A DNA stretch of 64,000 nt from Amanita rubescens (GCA_015039365.1 WION01000005.1:620001-684000); one strand, 5' to 3'; shown: positions 22,912 to 35,699, counted from the stretch's first letter. The notes: a model not told the origin generated them from the sequence alone. Translations and numbers: made by a program.

Positions 22912-24608
22912 GTTGAGATGGATGATAATCACTGACTCAAAAGAGTACCACACTGACCACGAGTTATATATGTCGAGCTGGCGGAGTTTACGTACAATTT
23001 GAAACAGTCGCACCCGTCATGACTCGCACCGAGTCAGCGATGAATCAGATGAATCCGTAACGGTTGCGCTCATCGGAAGCGCACACAGTCACCTTGGATT
23101 TAGAGGATGAATCTGTTCGTATCTATAAACTTTCGTTACCCATATGCCGTTGGATGGAGCAATTGACTGGCGATTTGTCTCTCGGGCAATTCATATATGC
23201 TGCAAGCTCGTCGGCGACATAGATGGCGATCCTAGAGTACAACTCACAACTGAATATTGCGTTGAACATTCTCTCCGTTAGTAAGCTTCTTCGAGATGAT
23301 ACCGATTGGGCGGCAAGTGATGCTAGAATCAAATCAGGAACATGCTTATCTCTCCTTCCTGAATCTCTTCTCTAAAGACACATATGTTGTTTATCAAATT
23401 CTTGCACGCGTTATCCAACATGCCGCACTATAGCCGTTTGCTTGTCTATCATCGTGGCTTCAGTTTCCCGCTGTTTGTTTTCCCATTCGGCTGGTTTTAT
23501 CTACGCGCGATAAGGTATTCGTCGTTGTTCAAGAATCTGAATATGTGCAGGTAATATTTTGCTACATCAAGAGAGCTCAAACGTCTAGATGTCATCTCCC
23601 GATCTCCGACATTTGCTTCGGAGTTGGCATTAGCAGGAACTTCGATTATTAGGCCTTCAGCTAGCAAGCAATATTCACTACGGGTAATTAGCAGCGGCTA
23701 GATCGCAATCAGATATGCCATCTCCCAAGCACCTACGTCAACCGCTGGCTCGCTGTCCGGCTCGACTTCGATGGGGCTATGATCTTCATTGTCGTTTTAT
23801 TGGTCGTCAAAGCCACCAAATATAGACAGGGCCTGTGGGCATGGTAATTTCGTACGCGCTCAACACAACCTCGTCATTGGTGCGAAATTAGATTTGTCGA
23901 TGTTTCCTATCTAACTCTTGATCTAGAATTGGGTCGTCCGCTCCTGGAGTTGAGTTGAGCAGAACATAGTCAGTGTACTGCATCATGAGGACAGAGGTTA
24001 AGCCGGAATCACCTCTGGAATTACCTGAGCGTAAACCCGTGGAAGGTTGGCCGTCCAACGGCGAAATCGGGTTCTAAGTCTGCGCACCATCTGTTTCGTC
24101 TGAATGATACTGACCTTTATGATAGAAAGTCCTGAAGGATATCTCTATCAAAATAGTGAACCTGGTTCCATTTGCAAACTTTTCGAGTGTCCAATTACTG
24201 ATCCTTTCAGGAACCGCACGACAAGACCGGCATTTGTGGTAGGACTGGCGCATCCTGGAACATATTACTCGTGCCTTAGCCCCTGTTCGAGAGGGGAGCC
24301 TCGCCATCTGCTGACCAACAGGCAATTGCTATGCGTTACTTCGTAAAGTAAAGTGTATCTCTAACTCCAATATTAACTTTTAGTAGTATTACCCAACCGG
24401 TTACTTTCCCTAGTCCAAGATATTTGTCCTGGACGAAGGTAAAGCTTGCCCGGCAAAGCGTTTGACACCAAGTTAGTTCTGCAGCGACTTCGACTGTTGA
24501 TCTTGACACTGATCAAGTAATACAAGCAATCATTCTGGGTCCTATATTCAAAGGTATGACAATTTTCAATTTTAACGGGAGCGTGAGTAAGCAATCCCCT
24601 GCACACCT
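22912..24608. other. Gene-poor region between the rvt copies
   Basis: About 1.7 kb with only short open frames on both strands, none with a recognisable domain. The first ~100 nt is the rvt-A promoter. I see no terminal repeats or transposase fragments. Confidence 0.45.
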
Positions 24609-25056
24609 GCTGAAATCAGCCATGGTGAACTCGCGCTCGATTTATCATCAGTAGGATGTTAAGAGGTTGGAGTGATCACACATTTCAGATCACAGAACAC
24701 TTCCAACAAACCGGAAAATTATTCCACATTATCAACTCATACAATTAGTAGTGACAGGAAGGGAGGAATTGAAAAGGAAGTCCAAAGATGGGCGAGCGCG
24801 ACGAGTGATGCCACTGAGAGACAGAAAATACTAACCACTGGAAACCAACACGAGGAAGACTTTGAAGGGGTCCAGACATGCGCCTGCGAGCAAAGCGAGA
24901 CTGCGACTTGTGACATGTGAACTAGTATGCGAGCGCATCGGGACAAGGATCCAATCTAAGGGGTGGCAAATGACGACCCGAATGGCAAGTGCCGGGAAAA
25001 GTGAGGAGTGATATTCGAGCTCTGAGTCAAGCCGGGCCTATGAGCCAGTTATATAG
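24609..25056. repeat. ~450-bp dispersed repeat, copy 1
   Basis: It matches 36960-37431 in the same orientation. Similarity starts at GCTGAAATCAGCCATG and ends at a TTATATAG box. Shared stretches include AACTCGCGCTCGATTTAT, AGACTTTGAAGGGGTCCAGA and GAGCTCTGAGTCAAGCC. It lies 36 bp beyond the stop codon of rvt copy B. Differences are substitutions and small indels, so the duplication is not recent. No inverted termini or target-site duplication is evident by eye. Confidence 0.8.
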
Positions 25057-25092
25057 CCCTGCAACGGAATAAAATACAAACTGCACTTTATT

Positions 25093-27566
25093 TTACTCGT
25101 CCAACTGAATTCTCAAGCGTTTGAATAACTCTACCATGCCCTTGGGAATTAAATCTGGGTCCACTGGATCCAACGCCCCGAACTTGTCCATCAATTGTTC
25201 GCCATACAGCGCCAAAAGCCACTGGTCTTGCCCGTTCAACTTATCCCAAGGGTCGGTCCAATGCTTGCTCGACCGCAAAGCAGCATCGATCGCAGGTGTC
25301 ATATTAATTTTCTGTACGTCGTGATCCGTCAGCGCTTCCGCGTACCGGTCCCCCCAGGCTGGTACGCAGGAATCTCGAAGAAATAAAAAAACTTCAAAGG
25401 TCATGAACTCAGTACAATAATTGTCCTCGTTCCACTCTCTTTTGCGTGATTCGTATGACTCTTTGTCTTCTTTCAACGTCACTTCAAAAATATCTTTGAA
25501 CTTTTGGCGATCGATAGAGCATAGCTCAATGAACGGGTTTTTCAACTCTAATCCACCGCTGGTGGTCGGAAAGTAAAAGTAAGCTTCCGGGAGATCGCTG
25601 ATGCCAAACTTCTTCGCGATGCGTTCCTGCAGGTATCCCACCGCGCTCTTGTTTCCAGTGTCTTTAAATAACTCAAATTGAATCCTAGCGAACGTCTTCA
25701 ACAAATCGTCAAGATGGTCCTTTCCGAAACATCGCGCTGGGTGGCCGCCAAAGTTGCGGTAAAAGAATGCCATGTACTTATTATAGGCGTTGATCCAACC
25801 CACAATGGATTTGGTAGCATTGAGCTGACGCCGCAATTCCTCAATGTGGGCGTCAACCTGAGCCTGGTCTATTGTAAACCGACCTTGGGTCGAGTCAAAC
25901 TTCAACATACCCCAACGGACATGTCCGGATGGGAGATCCGCGATTGTCTGTTCATCGTATCCTACGCAAGCAGACCCGGTCTTTTCCTTGTTAAATGTCA
26001 GACCGACCAGATTTGCGTAAGTGTTCATCTCTTTCCAACCACGGGCGCACTTGGTTGCATCGGGGTCAAATAAGCACAGGTCATCGCGCAATCGACAGAG
26101 TTTCAAGCCATCTCCAGCCTGATTGACCGCAAAGTCCATGACATACAGCACTGCCTCGGCACAAAATGTGCTAAGTGTGTGGTTAAAGGGAGTACCTCGC
26201 TTCCGTAGCCTCACACCATCGCTGTTGTCGCTGTCAACGAAGCGAAGAGGTTCTGCAAGCCATTTTTTAAAGAAATCCAACCATTCGGTCGTGACTCCAA
26301 AGAACTCGAGAACGGTGAGGATGGATGCATGTGAAAGAGATGGGCCAAACCACTCGAAGTTTGAGCGGATGACAGCATGTTTGTTGTACAATTTCGTGTT
26401 CAATTGGCACTCAGTTGCCAACAGACGAAGTAATTTTTGTTTTGTTTCCACTGGAGACTTGGCACAAAACCTCGAGCGCAAGGACGCTATACCAGAATAA
26501 TTTGATAACTGGGATCGCAATCGTCTTTTCTCCTCTTCAGACATTTTTGGCAACCTCGACCCCCAAGCCCGTGAAAACCAAAAGAACGATTCTCCTTGCC
26601 ATGAGAGACCAATGTAGTGGAGCAGCAAAGCGTCAACAACATCGGGGTCAGTAAAAGCCCTAGCATAGATATCAGCCGAATGCTCGTGGAATGAGAAAAG
26701 AAAGGTACGTGCGTATATTTACCGTTGAGATGGCGGCGCATTTGAACAGGAACTCCTTCTGCAGGCCATGACCATGTGCCGATACTCGCGAGTCGCATAG
26801 TCAGCACATCTGCTAGCTCGGTCAAAAGGGTATCATTTTGCCGCAATTCTGTCAATGCCGTGAGGTTGTCGTCGCTGATAGAACCTTGGCCAGATAGGAA
26901 TGCATCGATAACTTCCACAACCTCATATTTTTTGATCGTAGTATAATCCATGGTTTCATCACAGAAATTCTTTATATCTCCACGAATTTTTTCCAGTTTC
27001 TTGCGAGCATCCTTGTCGGAGAAGACATTGTTGAGATAAGAGAGCAGAGCCTTGGTGTCAACTGATTTTTCATCGAACATAAACGATTTAAATCGGTCCA
27101 ACTGCTCCTGCTTCTCTTTCCTTCCGACGTTGACATACCAAATAGATGCATTGCCATGCTCACTGGCGGTAGTGCCTAGAGCTGAATCGCCGCTGGCTAT
27201 CCATTCCTTAAAAAGGTCACCAAAGAGTCTCCCACAATCGAAGCGCATGTTAGCTTGGCGAATATGGGTCTCGAGAGTGTCGGCCCATCTCTCTAGATTG
27301 GCTTTCTCGAAAGCGGGGTCCTGTTGCGCCTGACGGATCCATGACTCGAGATTGTCCAGATCCAGGACGCATTTGACGGCAGTGTTGGACAGAGGGCCAC
27401 ATGAGACAGCAGCCTTGCGTAAGAGCTCGACTTTCGCTACTGGGTTGGGAGTGGCCTTGGCTTCGGCGAGGACATGGGCATGGGATTGGAATGCGTCACT
27501 ATGGTCGAGTTCCTGTAACTTGATGGCTGTGATGGACTGAAGGATTTTGTTGAACGAAGAAGCCAT
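25093..27566 (-). CDS. rvt: rvt-type reverse-transcriptase-like protein, copy B (motif A Asp lost)
   Basis: Exon 1 is 27566-26713 and exon 2 is 26659-25093, 806 aa in all. The intron sits at the same codon and phase as in copy A, but its donor is GC (ACGCACGT) where copy A has GT. The frame is open throughout. The N-terminal ~280 residues are helical (MASSFNKILQSITAIKLQEL..., LERWADTLETHIRQ). In the RT core, motif A reads SNFEWFGPSL, with Asn in place of the catalytic Asp; motif B is KRGTPFNHTLS; motif C is RLRDDLCLF with both Asp kept. The C-terminal half (VRWGMLKFD, NAYNKYMAFFYRNFG, EQWLLALYGEQLMDKFG region) matches copy A closely. No endonuclease, integrase or RNase H is visible. Polymerase activity is doubtful without the motif A Asp; a structural or regulatory role, or early decay, is possible. 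Confidence 0.85.
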
Positions 27567-27695
27567 TCTTGACGAGTGTGGATAGGGAGCGAGACTTAAG
27601 TATCATGTTTCAGATCGTGACTCTGAGTAGCGCGAGACTCGAGTCGCGACTCGGCTACGTGTCAGTGCGCAACCACTTAGCGCTCAACGTCTACC
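27567..27695. promoter_or_regulatory. 129-bp divergent promoter region, rvt-B / DER1
   Basis: Only 129 bp separate the start codon of rvt copy B (minus) from that of DER1 (plus), so both core promoters must lie here or overlap the genes. CGAGACTCGAGTCGCGACTCG near 27630-27650 holds several overlapping GAGTC/GACTC half-sites and may be a binding site; this is inference. Confidence 0.4.
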
Positions 27696-28604
27696 ATGCC
27701 AGTCGGGATCGAGGCCTGGATCGTTCAGATACCCCCAATTACAAGGGCCTGGCTCGCCCTCTCCGTCCTCACCAGCCTCGCTGTGGTATGTTCGTATACT
27801 GAATTGAGGTGTCAGTCGTTCTAATTTGCCCGACAGCAATGTCAGTTGGTCACACCTCTTCAGCTGTACTTCAGCCCCAAAAGCACTTTTATGAACGCTC
27901 AGGTATGCGCTGACAACACTAATGTGCATAGTCCACTGCTAACAATTGTTTCTCTTCCAGCTATGGCGACCTATTACAAACTTCTTTTATTTTGGATCCA
28001 TTTCATTAGATTTTGTATTCCATTTGTTTTTCTTGTACGTCTCATCTCTGCTTTCATGGATAGGCTGACGTAGCCCTTTATAGCATGCGATACAGTAGGA
28101 TGTTGGAAGAATCTTCGTTTTCTAATCGGAAAGCTGACTACTTTTGGCTCCTCCTCCTATCCTCAGTCATGCTTCTTGTAGGTTTCCCTCTCATTCTCGA
28201 TACACAATCGTTAATTTTCCGCAGGCCTTATCTCCCCTTTTCAATCTTCCTTTCTTGTCAGCTCCGCTGGCATTCGTTCCTATCTACCTGTGGTCACGAC
28301 GTCATCCGTCCACTCCTATCTCACTCTTTGGCCTTGTCACCATTACTGCCCCCTATCTCCCCATAGCTCTTGTTGTATTTGCATGGGTTCTGAACGGCAC
28401 CTGGAAAGCAGCTGCAGGAGATTTAGTTGGATGTGCAGTGGGCCACATAGGCTGGTTCATGCGGGATGTATGGACGAGGGAATTAGTCGGTGGCCCTACG
28501 ATATTTAGTGAAGCTCCGGTGGTATTGTGAGTCTCAATTTGGGATTTTACGAGCGATCACTCAACCAGTGCCTCAGAAAACGGCTTTTCAGAGACGAAGC
28601 GTGA
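27696..28604 (+). CDS. DER1: Derlin family ER protein
   Basis: Six exons: 27696-27785, 27837-27902, 27961-28034, 28084-28177, 28225-28526 and 28577-28604, giving 217 aa. It opens with PVGIEAWIVQIPPITRAWLA, then LVTPLQLYFSPKSTF, the Derlin WR motif (LWRPITNFFYFGS), MRYSRMLEE and several hydrophobic segments. Derlins are rhomboid-like pseudoproteases of the ER membrane that help retrotranslocate misfolded proteins for ERAD. The UFD2 and proteasome-chaperone genes in this window act in the same broad pathway, but their nearness is probably chance. The last exon is 28 nt and ends KRLFRDEA. Confidence 0.92.
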
Positions 28605-28684
28605 TTTACATTTACATTTCTTTTGGCTCCAGGTATGATCCTAACATGTAGTCGATAATTGAATATTGTTATTTTGTTTTCGAG

Positions 28685-30159
28685 CTAGTTCAGTGGATTT
28701 GGTTGGTCTAGTAATCCTTGTAACACGTCTACCTCGTCCAAACGCCCCCGACCGTCTCCTTCAGGACCCATGATACTGAGAATACCACAGGCGTGACGCA
28801 GCAGATTTTGAATATTTTCCTTGACAGCGCGCTCTTTGGCCTGGCCCAACTGCGACGTAACCAGTTCATTCCAGTGCGTTTTCGCCATCTCAAGCAGGTG
28901 AATACCTTTATACAAATATCGTCCAGATTAGTCGAGCAGTAAAATATAAACTCACCGATCTGAGGATAATTTTTGGGGTATATCAATAGGTAAAGGGCCA
29001 GAAGCATCATGCCAATCTCGTTTGCTCGTGAATAGTCACCTTCATGCGACGTTCTGCTAAAGATTTCGGATAGCGAAGTGATATAACCCTCTTGCAAAAC
29101 AGGCAACAACCATTCCGGCAGTGAATCAAAAGTCTTGTATGGTAGAGAAGGACCAACATCATCCTCCAGACCAATGTACAGTTGTAGTGCCTTTCCGAGC
29201 TTCATGATCCCTTCTTCATCTCCAGGCGGCTCAGGTAACAGGCCCAATCGGCGCAGGTCCTGACACGACTGGCACCAGCAGACAAAACCATAAGTGAGCT
29301 CAAAGATCCGCTGCCGGGTCTGAAGAAGTGCAGGATCCAAGTACGTCACGCATATCTTACAACGGGACAGTTAGTTCGTGCATGAGGCTTTTGAGAGCCC
29401 CAGATTTACCTCTTCTCCCGCAGAGATGTCACGCAATGCAACGACTTCCATCGTGGCTTGTTTTCCTTGCACGAACTGATATCTCGCTGCAGCGTTGGGC
29501 ACGCAAGAATGATTGAAGGAGCGACTTGCATTGGGGAATATTCCATGACCAATGGTATCAAGATGGGACTGGATCGCGAAATTATTATTTTCAAAACGAG
29601 TATAAAGGTCGTTAACGATATCACTCGTTGAGGATGGGACATTGCAGACGGGTGGTATATGGGTATTAGACGCAGGCCCTGGAAGTAAAGAGAGGAAGAC
29701 GGCCATGGGAGATGTTGTATCATGGGGCGAGGTTAGATTCCCAATCTGCGCGACCAGATGGGACAGCAGGATAGTATCCATCTTCTCGTGTTCAGATAGG
29801 CCCTGAAAGCTAGAGGATGCCGTGAAACGAGCATACTTTTTGCATATCTGTCGATGCACCGACGTCCAGTGGACACTCTGGCCTATCGATCGTTATTCCG
29901 AATGAGGTTATCATCGATGCTCTACCAATTTCTTACATTCTGCACTGCAATACCAGTAAGAGGCGCAACCAGAACATCGCTTGAGTTGACCATTGACAGA
30001 GCCACCTCTGAAGCAGGCATCGCATCTGCGACCCTTCTCTGCGGGAAGTAGGATGCTGGCGAGGGCTACTTCCTGTAGAATACTAATCCCTGGACGTATG
30101 TCAGATAAGGCAATGGCTTTGTTTCTGGCCACAGGATGGGCTTCGAGATGCCATAGCAT
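28685..30159 (-). CDS. SET and MYND domain protein (SMYD-type methyltransferase)
   Basis: Exons 30159-29937, 29882-29410, 29355-28956 and 28905-28685 join to 438 aa. The MYND zinc finger (CDACFRGG...LKRCSGCASYWYCSAEC) interrupts the SET domain near the N-terminus, as in SMYD proteins. The SET catalytic block is FPNASRSFNHSCVPNAA, with the NHSCxPN signature, followed by ISAGEEICVTYLD and a post-SET cysteine cluster (CWCQSCQDL). It probably methylates protein lysines in nucleus or cytosol; the substrate is unknown. Confidence 0.9.
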
Positions 30160-30635
30160 ACTTGCCGAAAAGTTGAGGTTGGGCGCGCGGGTGGTTGAAT
30201 CTGAGCATCATCACGCCGGGCCGCCGCTTTTTATATTCCTCCACCAAAAGTCATCACTCGAGGAATTAGCGCAATATCAATGTGGAAAGATTCCTCTAAC
30301 TAATTTAGTAAGGTCCACACGAACTGACAATTCGGATGTCCTCAAGAGGCTGGTCATGGCAACGGTGTTACGTTCAACGTTTTGTTCAAATCCGAGTGTT
30401 CAACAACGCCCCTTACAACTTCCTGGTCCACACGTCCGCCTCCCTCTACGTGATCCTCCTACAATAATTAGTGGCTGCCCAAGAACACCAGCAGGAGGAG
30501 GCTGAACATGCTCGAGCAAATAAAGATCGCATATCGCCTACTGTTCAATTTGCAGCACATTATGTATTCCGCCCTACATATCAATAATGAAAGCAACAGA
30601 TAGCAAGATCAATGGTATGTCAAACTTGACAAGCA
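30160..30635. other. Intergenic: SMYD promoter and RAD50 3' flank
   Basis: The gap separates the SMYD-type start and the RAD50 stop, both on the minus strand. I see no gene. Confidence 0.45.
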
Positions 30636-33600
30636 TCATCTAAATCTCTCTCTTGAAATTGCAGACTTCTGTCTAGCATCCCTAGAAATGCGCCTTGTGC
30701 GACGTAAGCCGATGCCCTGTCGTAGCAGTTATGGATGTAACACACCAATAGTTTTCCATGACGTTTGCTTGGCCAAGTTTGCGAAGGAAATTCTCGTCAT
30801 GAGTGATGATGATTAGCTGGAAATTGGAATGGTTTTTGCGCTCGTTTATGATACTGGACGACTGTCAGTTGGATAAGGCAACAACCAAGGAATGATCACC
30901 AACTCAATAAGACTAGACGCGAGGGCGTCAATGTTATCAAGGTCGAGGGCGTTCGTTGGTTCGTCCAGTGCAAGTATTCCGCAATTCTGACTAAACGAAT
31001 CGGAAAGTGCTAGCCGGATGATTATTGACGCGAGCATCTTCTGACCAGCAGAACACCGCCCACGCATGTCCATCTCCACTTGGTCTTTGACCATCACAAC
31101 CTACCGCGCTTCGTCAGCTGACTGAAACTATCCACAAGTTTTTCGTACCCTATAGTTGTATGATCTCTTGGATGCTCCGCCCTCGATATCAGATCGTATT
31201 CTTATGCCATCGATGTCTGAATAACAGACACCCTTCAGAAGCCACCCTTCCCTTAGATGTGGCACGCACCAGTTCCTTGATATGTCTTGTTCCATAAGTG
31301 TTTCATGGTGTCGTTCACTTCTTCCATTTTCAGCGTGTGGTATTTCATGATGGCACTGGTTCATATTGAAGCACATGAAGCAGGTTCTAGTAAGTACTCA
31401 CTTGTCCAATGCTTTTGCATATTTCTCCAAGTCATTGTTGGCCATATCTGACATCTAATCTGCGTAGTACCAGCATTTTCTTGTCACGTAGAGTAATTAC
31501 CTTAACTCTGATCAATTGATCAGTGTACTTCTTATTGACGTCTTTGAATTCTTTGAAATCCGACTCCAACGACCGGAGCTGGGACTTGAGAGACACCAGT
31601 TCACCATCAATTTTAGAGTACTGGCAAAATGGTCAATATAAGACAGCGCCTTTTTAAACGAAATAGATTGGTTTACCGCCGCTTTCAATTCATCTTCTGT
31701 TTTCTTGGCAACATCCCATTTACTATCAAAGTTGCGCTTCGCTTTTGCAGCTTCCTCCATATCATACGTAGCTATTTCTTCCCGTGTCCTCTGGATCTCT
31801 TTTTCAATTTTCCTGACACGGATATTCTCTCGTAAATTGGCAATCGTTGAACCACTGTCGCTGATTTCTTTATCAATCTTTGCCATGGTATTTCTGACTT
31901 CCTCGATGTTTTCGTTCCGTTCTTTTATTAAAGAATCCGTTTCTTCGATCATTTCATTGCAGGATTCGAGCTCCCGCTCACGCCGTTCTTTGATATACCT
32001 AGAGCCAGATGACGAATGTCGGAAAAAGTTTTCAAATATACGTCACGCTCACCTTTCGACGTTCTTATTGACTTGGTTCAGTTTATCAACAACAATATTA
32101 AGCTCTTGAGTTATATTCTGTGCCTGCATAATTCTGGCATTTACTTCTCCTTCCGTACGCTTGAATTCCTGGTGCAGTGCATCTATCGGAGCCTGAGCTT
32201 CTGCGATATTAACCTCAACTTCCTGTTTGCGTGGGAAGTTAGCTACACAAACGAAGTAATTGTCGGACCTTGATCTACCTTCAATCTTCCGGTGAACGTC
32301 GTCACGTCTTTCCTATAGGTAATTATCTGCTCTTCGAGTTTAGTCATCTCCTGGAGCTTAGTAGCCATATCTCGTTCTTCCAGTTCTAGTTTGTGAAAAG
32401 CATTCTCCTGCGCACGCAAGGCGACCTGTTGACGATCGCGCTCCTGCATCAAGCTTTGCCGTTCCCTATCACATATGCGTCTAAAGAATCTTCAGCTACA
32501 TGAAAAACAGTCAGAGAGAAGAAATTACAGGTTTGAAGAGATTGTTTCGAGTTCTTCGTGAACTTCTTCTGTCGTCTTAGTTGATCCAGCAGAAGCAAGA
32601 TCGATCTCCAAGGAAGTAATTTCCTGCTTTGCACGGTCTATGTCTCGTTGCAACCTCGAGACAGTCCCCGCCTGTTGTTTGATCGATTGAATGTCTCTCA
32701 AATCCTTCTTTATCTTTTCCAAACTCTCTTGTGCCTAGATGAAATTAGAGGTACGAAGGAGACTTAGTGCAGAAATTACCTCTTCGGCATCGCTGCTAAG
32801 CCGGGGAAGCGATCCTTCATGCTTCTTGATTTGTTCCTCCAAGTCTGGAATCTCCTTGATTCTCATCTGGTTTCTCAGCGCTTCCATTGGACGAAGGTTT
32901 TGCAACACTTTAAGCTCCTCTTGCCACCCAGCCAGATCATCAGCGGCTTCAGGCTCCACTTCGTCTTTAGCATCTCCTATAAGGCCGTTTACCTGGACGA
33001 AGTGCGTTTGTCAAAGCTCAGGTCAGATGAAGGTGGTGATTCACGTGTTTCTCAAAGGCAGCCATCTCGCCTGCCTTAAGCGGTCGATTACAGGCATTGC
33101 AAATGTGCTCATCTTTGCCTTTGCGGAGAATGGACTCATAGACTTGGCTGGTCTCTTTGGATTTTCCAAGTTGCCTGAATGAAAGTTAACACATAGATTT
33201 GTCTATGGTTCCTTGTCCGTACCCTTGATAATATTCTACCTGGTCCGTTGCAGTTTTAATACCATCAGCAATAGACTTATGTTGCTCTCTTTCGAGTCCT
33301 TTTTTAATAGTTTCGTCGGCCTCTGCTCGAAATTAAGTCCGCGATTAAGAATACCAAATAAACCAATGCTAACTGCTGATGTCCTCTCGTTTTGCCCGGA
33401 CTTGGGACCTCAAGGTCGTCAGAGTCGCTTCGATCTTTTGAAGACTGCTTGCGGTCGTTACAGTGAGTTGCTCAGACTGGTTTTGTTCCTGCTCCTTGGC
33501 TCTGCGGATCCACGTTCAGCTCTACTTATGTTCTGCAACGGTAGGAGATAGACTGACACCATGAGACTATCGATATCTCGTTCCATGTTGTCGGGTTCCA

Positions 33601-35672
33601 AAGACTTCCCTCCAGTTAGTTTTTGGTATTTGATATTCGCAGCACCAAGTCTGTGGTGCTGTTCAGGCGATTTGCGGAACCGAGAACAAAAACATACTCA
33701 ACAAGTTTTGAATGTCTGTTGTTTTACTATTAATCTCGCGCTTTTTGAGGTCCAATTTGATCCCGGCGTCCGCGTGCATGGTAAGGGTACGCATCTCTGA
33801 GCTTAGTTGTTCCCTAGTATCCTCCAAGGTCCGTAATTTGTCCGTCTTCTCTTGAATGCGCTGATCGTAATTAGACGATGAAATGTCACTCTTGATTTTT
33901 TCTATTCTGTTCTTCTTTTCTTGGATGTCGGCTTGAAGACTACGTAGCTCGGCTTGCAAATTTTGCTGTTCCTCGAGACGGCGCTCCGCGTTTGCTATTG
34001 TGGATTGGCGTTCGGCCTTGGTTCAACGTTGAGCAAGCCAACGACAATAAGAAGGGGAGGGAATACAATTTGGTCACGCAAGGTTCCTCTCTGCAGCTTA
34101 CGAGCTTCGAGCTCGCTCCCTAGTTGCCTGAATTTGTCATTAAACTCGGCCGTCTTTGTTCTGAGGTCATTCTAGAAAAGTTAGGCAGTAATTCAAAAGG
34201 CCACAGAGAATTCGATTACCTGAAGTCTCTCAAGCTCTGCACGCTGCTTCCTTTGGACATCTCCGAGTCGTGAAATAAACTCAACGACTTTGTCTCTTTC
34301 CAGTGGTGAATGACCAAAACCCTTGATATCATACTTTCCACTGATTTCGTGGATGAGTTGCTCCCGTTCCTCCATTCGCTTACTTTGTGCCTTAAAGAAG
34401 TAATTACGCAAAGACCACCGACGATAACATCCTTTCTTACGTTCGCTTCCGCCGTCAAGGCACCCTGACGTGCTAGCAACTCGTTGTGGCGCTCTCTAAC
34501 GTTTGCGAGTTGATCTTCAAGATCTTGCTTGCGCGTATCTTCATGACGTTTCTTCTGCTTTTGAGAACTGATGTGATCATCAAAGTGTCGAAGACGCGTC
34601 TCCAATTCTTCGTCCGTTCCTGAAAAGCAAAATTCGTTGCTGGTCAAGCATCACACAAAGGGACAGACCTTCTATCTTCTGAAGGCTTAGTATCGCCTCG
34701 TCCCTGTCACCCCGGAGACGTTGCTCTTTATCTTCAAGATTTTCTACCTTGAGATATATTTCGCGAAATTTGCTAGAGTAATCATAGAACTTTCGATTCG
34801 TCTCTGCTAAGCTGTCGTGTTGGTCCTTCGCCTGTTCGTACTCAACCTCTTTAGCGGCAATCGTGGATTTGAGCTCTGATACACGATTCTTGAGCTTGTC
34901 TGCATGAGCCTTTTCTCTTGACAATCCTACAAGGCGTTCTTTCTCAGCGTTCAACTCTGACATGCGTTCTTTCCGCAAATTCTTTATGGAATCCAAGGCT
35001 TTCGTATATCTGCATTAAGATACTGGTCTGTCTAGTACCACATGAAAGAAAAGATAACAGCACACCTGGTAGCCTCGAAGATCTCGTCGAATTTCTTCTT
35101 GAGTACCGAAGGTTCAGAAAGGGGCCAATATGAATCTTCCTGGTGACAAAATATGACGTTCTCGAGGACAGCCTTTGACACTCCGAGCAGTTGTGGAATT
35201 TCCGAGTCCATCTCGGCACATTTTGTTGATATCACTGCTCGCTGAGCACAATGAGCAACTGCTTGGATACTATGGTGTGACAGCCCACTTTTCCATTCTT
35301 CTCTTCGCCATCCGCCAGCCCAAGAATGCTCTCGAGTGTTTTCATTGTCAAGCCGGCAGTCTTCTTGACGGTAACACTGAGGTTCCTTACGACGAGCATG
35401 CGCGTACCATTGGCTGCGTAGAAACGAAGCTTGACTTGAGCTTTGACCTCTTTCTCGTTCGCCATCTTCGGATCGTGGACAAAAGCTCCTCCACGCGTAC
35501 CAGGAGGTTGTTCACCCGTCGTGGCATACTTCAGACATTCGATAATTGTGGTCTTGCCACTGCCATTGTGACCCACAATAACGGTGACTGGGGAGAAGAA
35601 TTCGATAATGGAGACCTGTTTATCGTCGAATGAGCGTATTCCACGAATCGCAAGCTTGTTCAGGGAAGACAT
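30636..35672 (-). CDS. RAD50: DNA double-strand break repair ATPase RAD50
   Basis: The gene spans ~5 kb in many short exons. The N-terminus has Walker A ([15 protein letters not shown]) and [19 protein letters not shown], then [15 protein letters not shown]. The long middle is heptad-rich coiled coil. The zinc-hook CxxC is [12 protein letters not shown], coded at about 33090-33101. The C-terminal ATPase half has the signature [10 protein letters not shown], Walker [10 protein letters not shown] and [14 protein letters not shown]. The last junction gives [20 protein letters not shown], a typical RAD50 tail, ending at 30636. RAD50 works with MRE11 and NBS1/XRS2 to bind and process DNA ends and signal damage. 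The D-loop reads TNALD where TTNLD is usual. Not every internal exon boundary was solved; I saw no clear frameshift. Confidence 0.93.
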
Positions 35673-35699
35673 TGAGTCACAATGTTCGCGACTCGGTTA

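Noticed and set aside
24285..24305. tRNA T-arm-like hairpin (CCCCTGTTCGAGAGGGG)
   Set aside because: The loop lacks the G53-C61 pair, and no acceptor, D or anticodon arms fit around it.
20291..27566. The RT-like genes as LINE or LTR retrotransposons
   Set aside because: No endonuclease, integrase, RNase H, gag-like ORF, LTR or poly-A tail is visible. Both copies share a spliceosomal intron at the same phase, and the protein matches the cellular rvt family.
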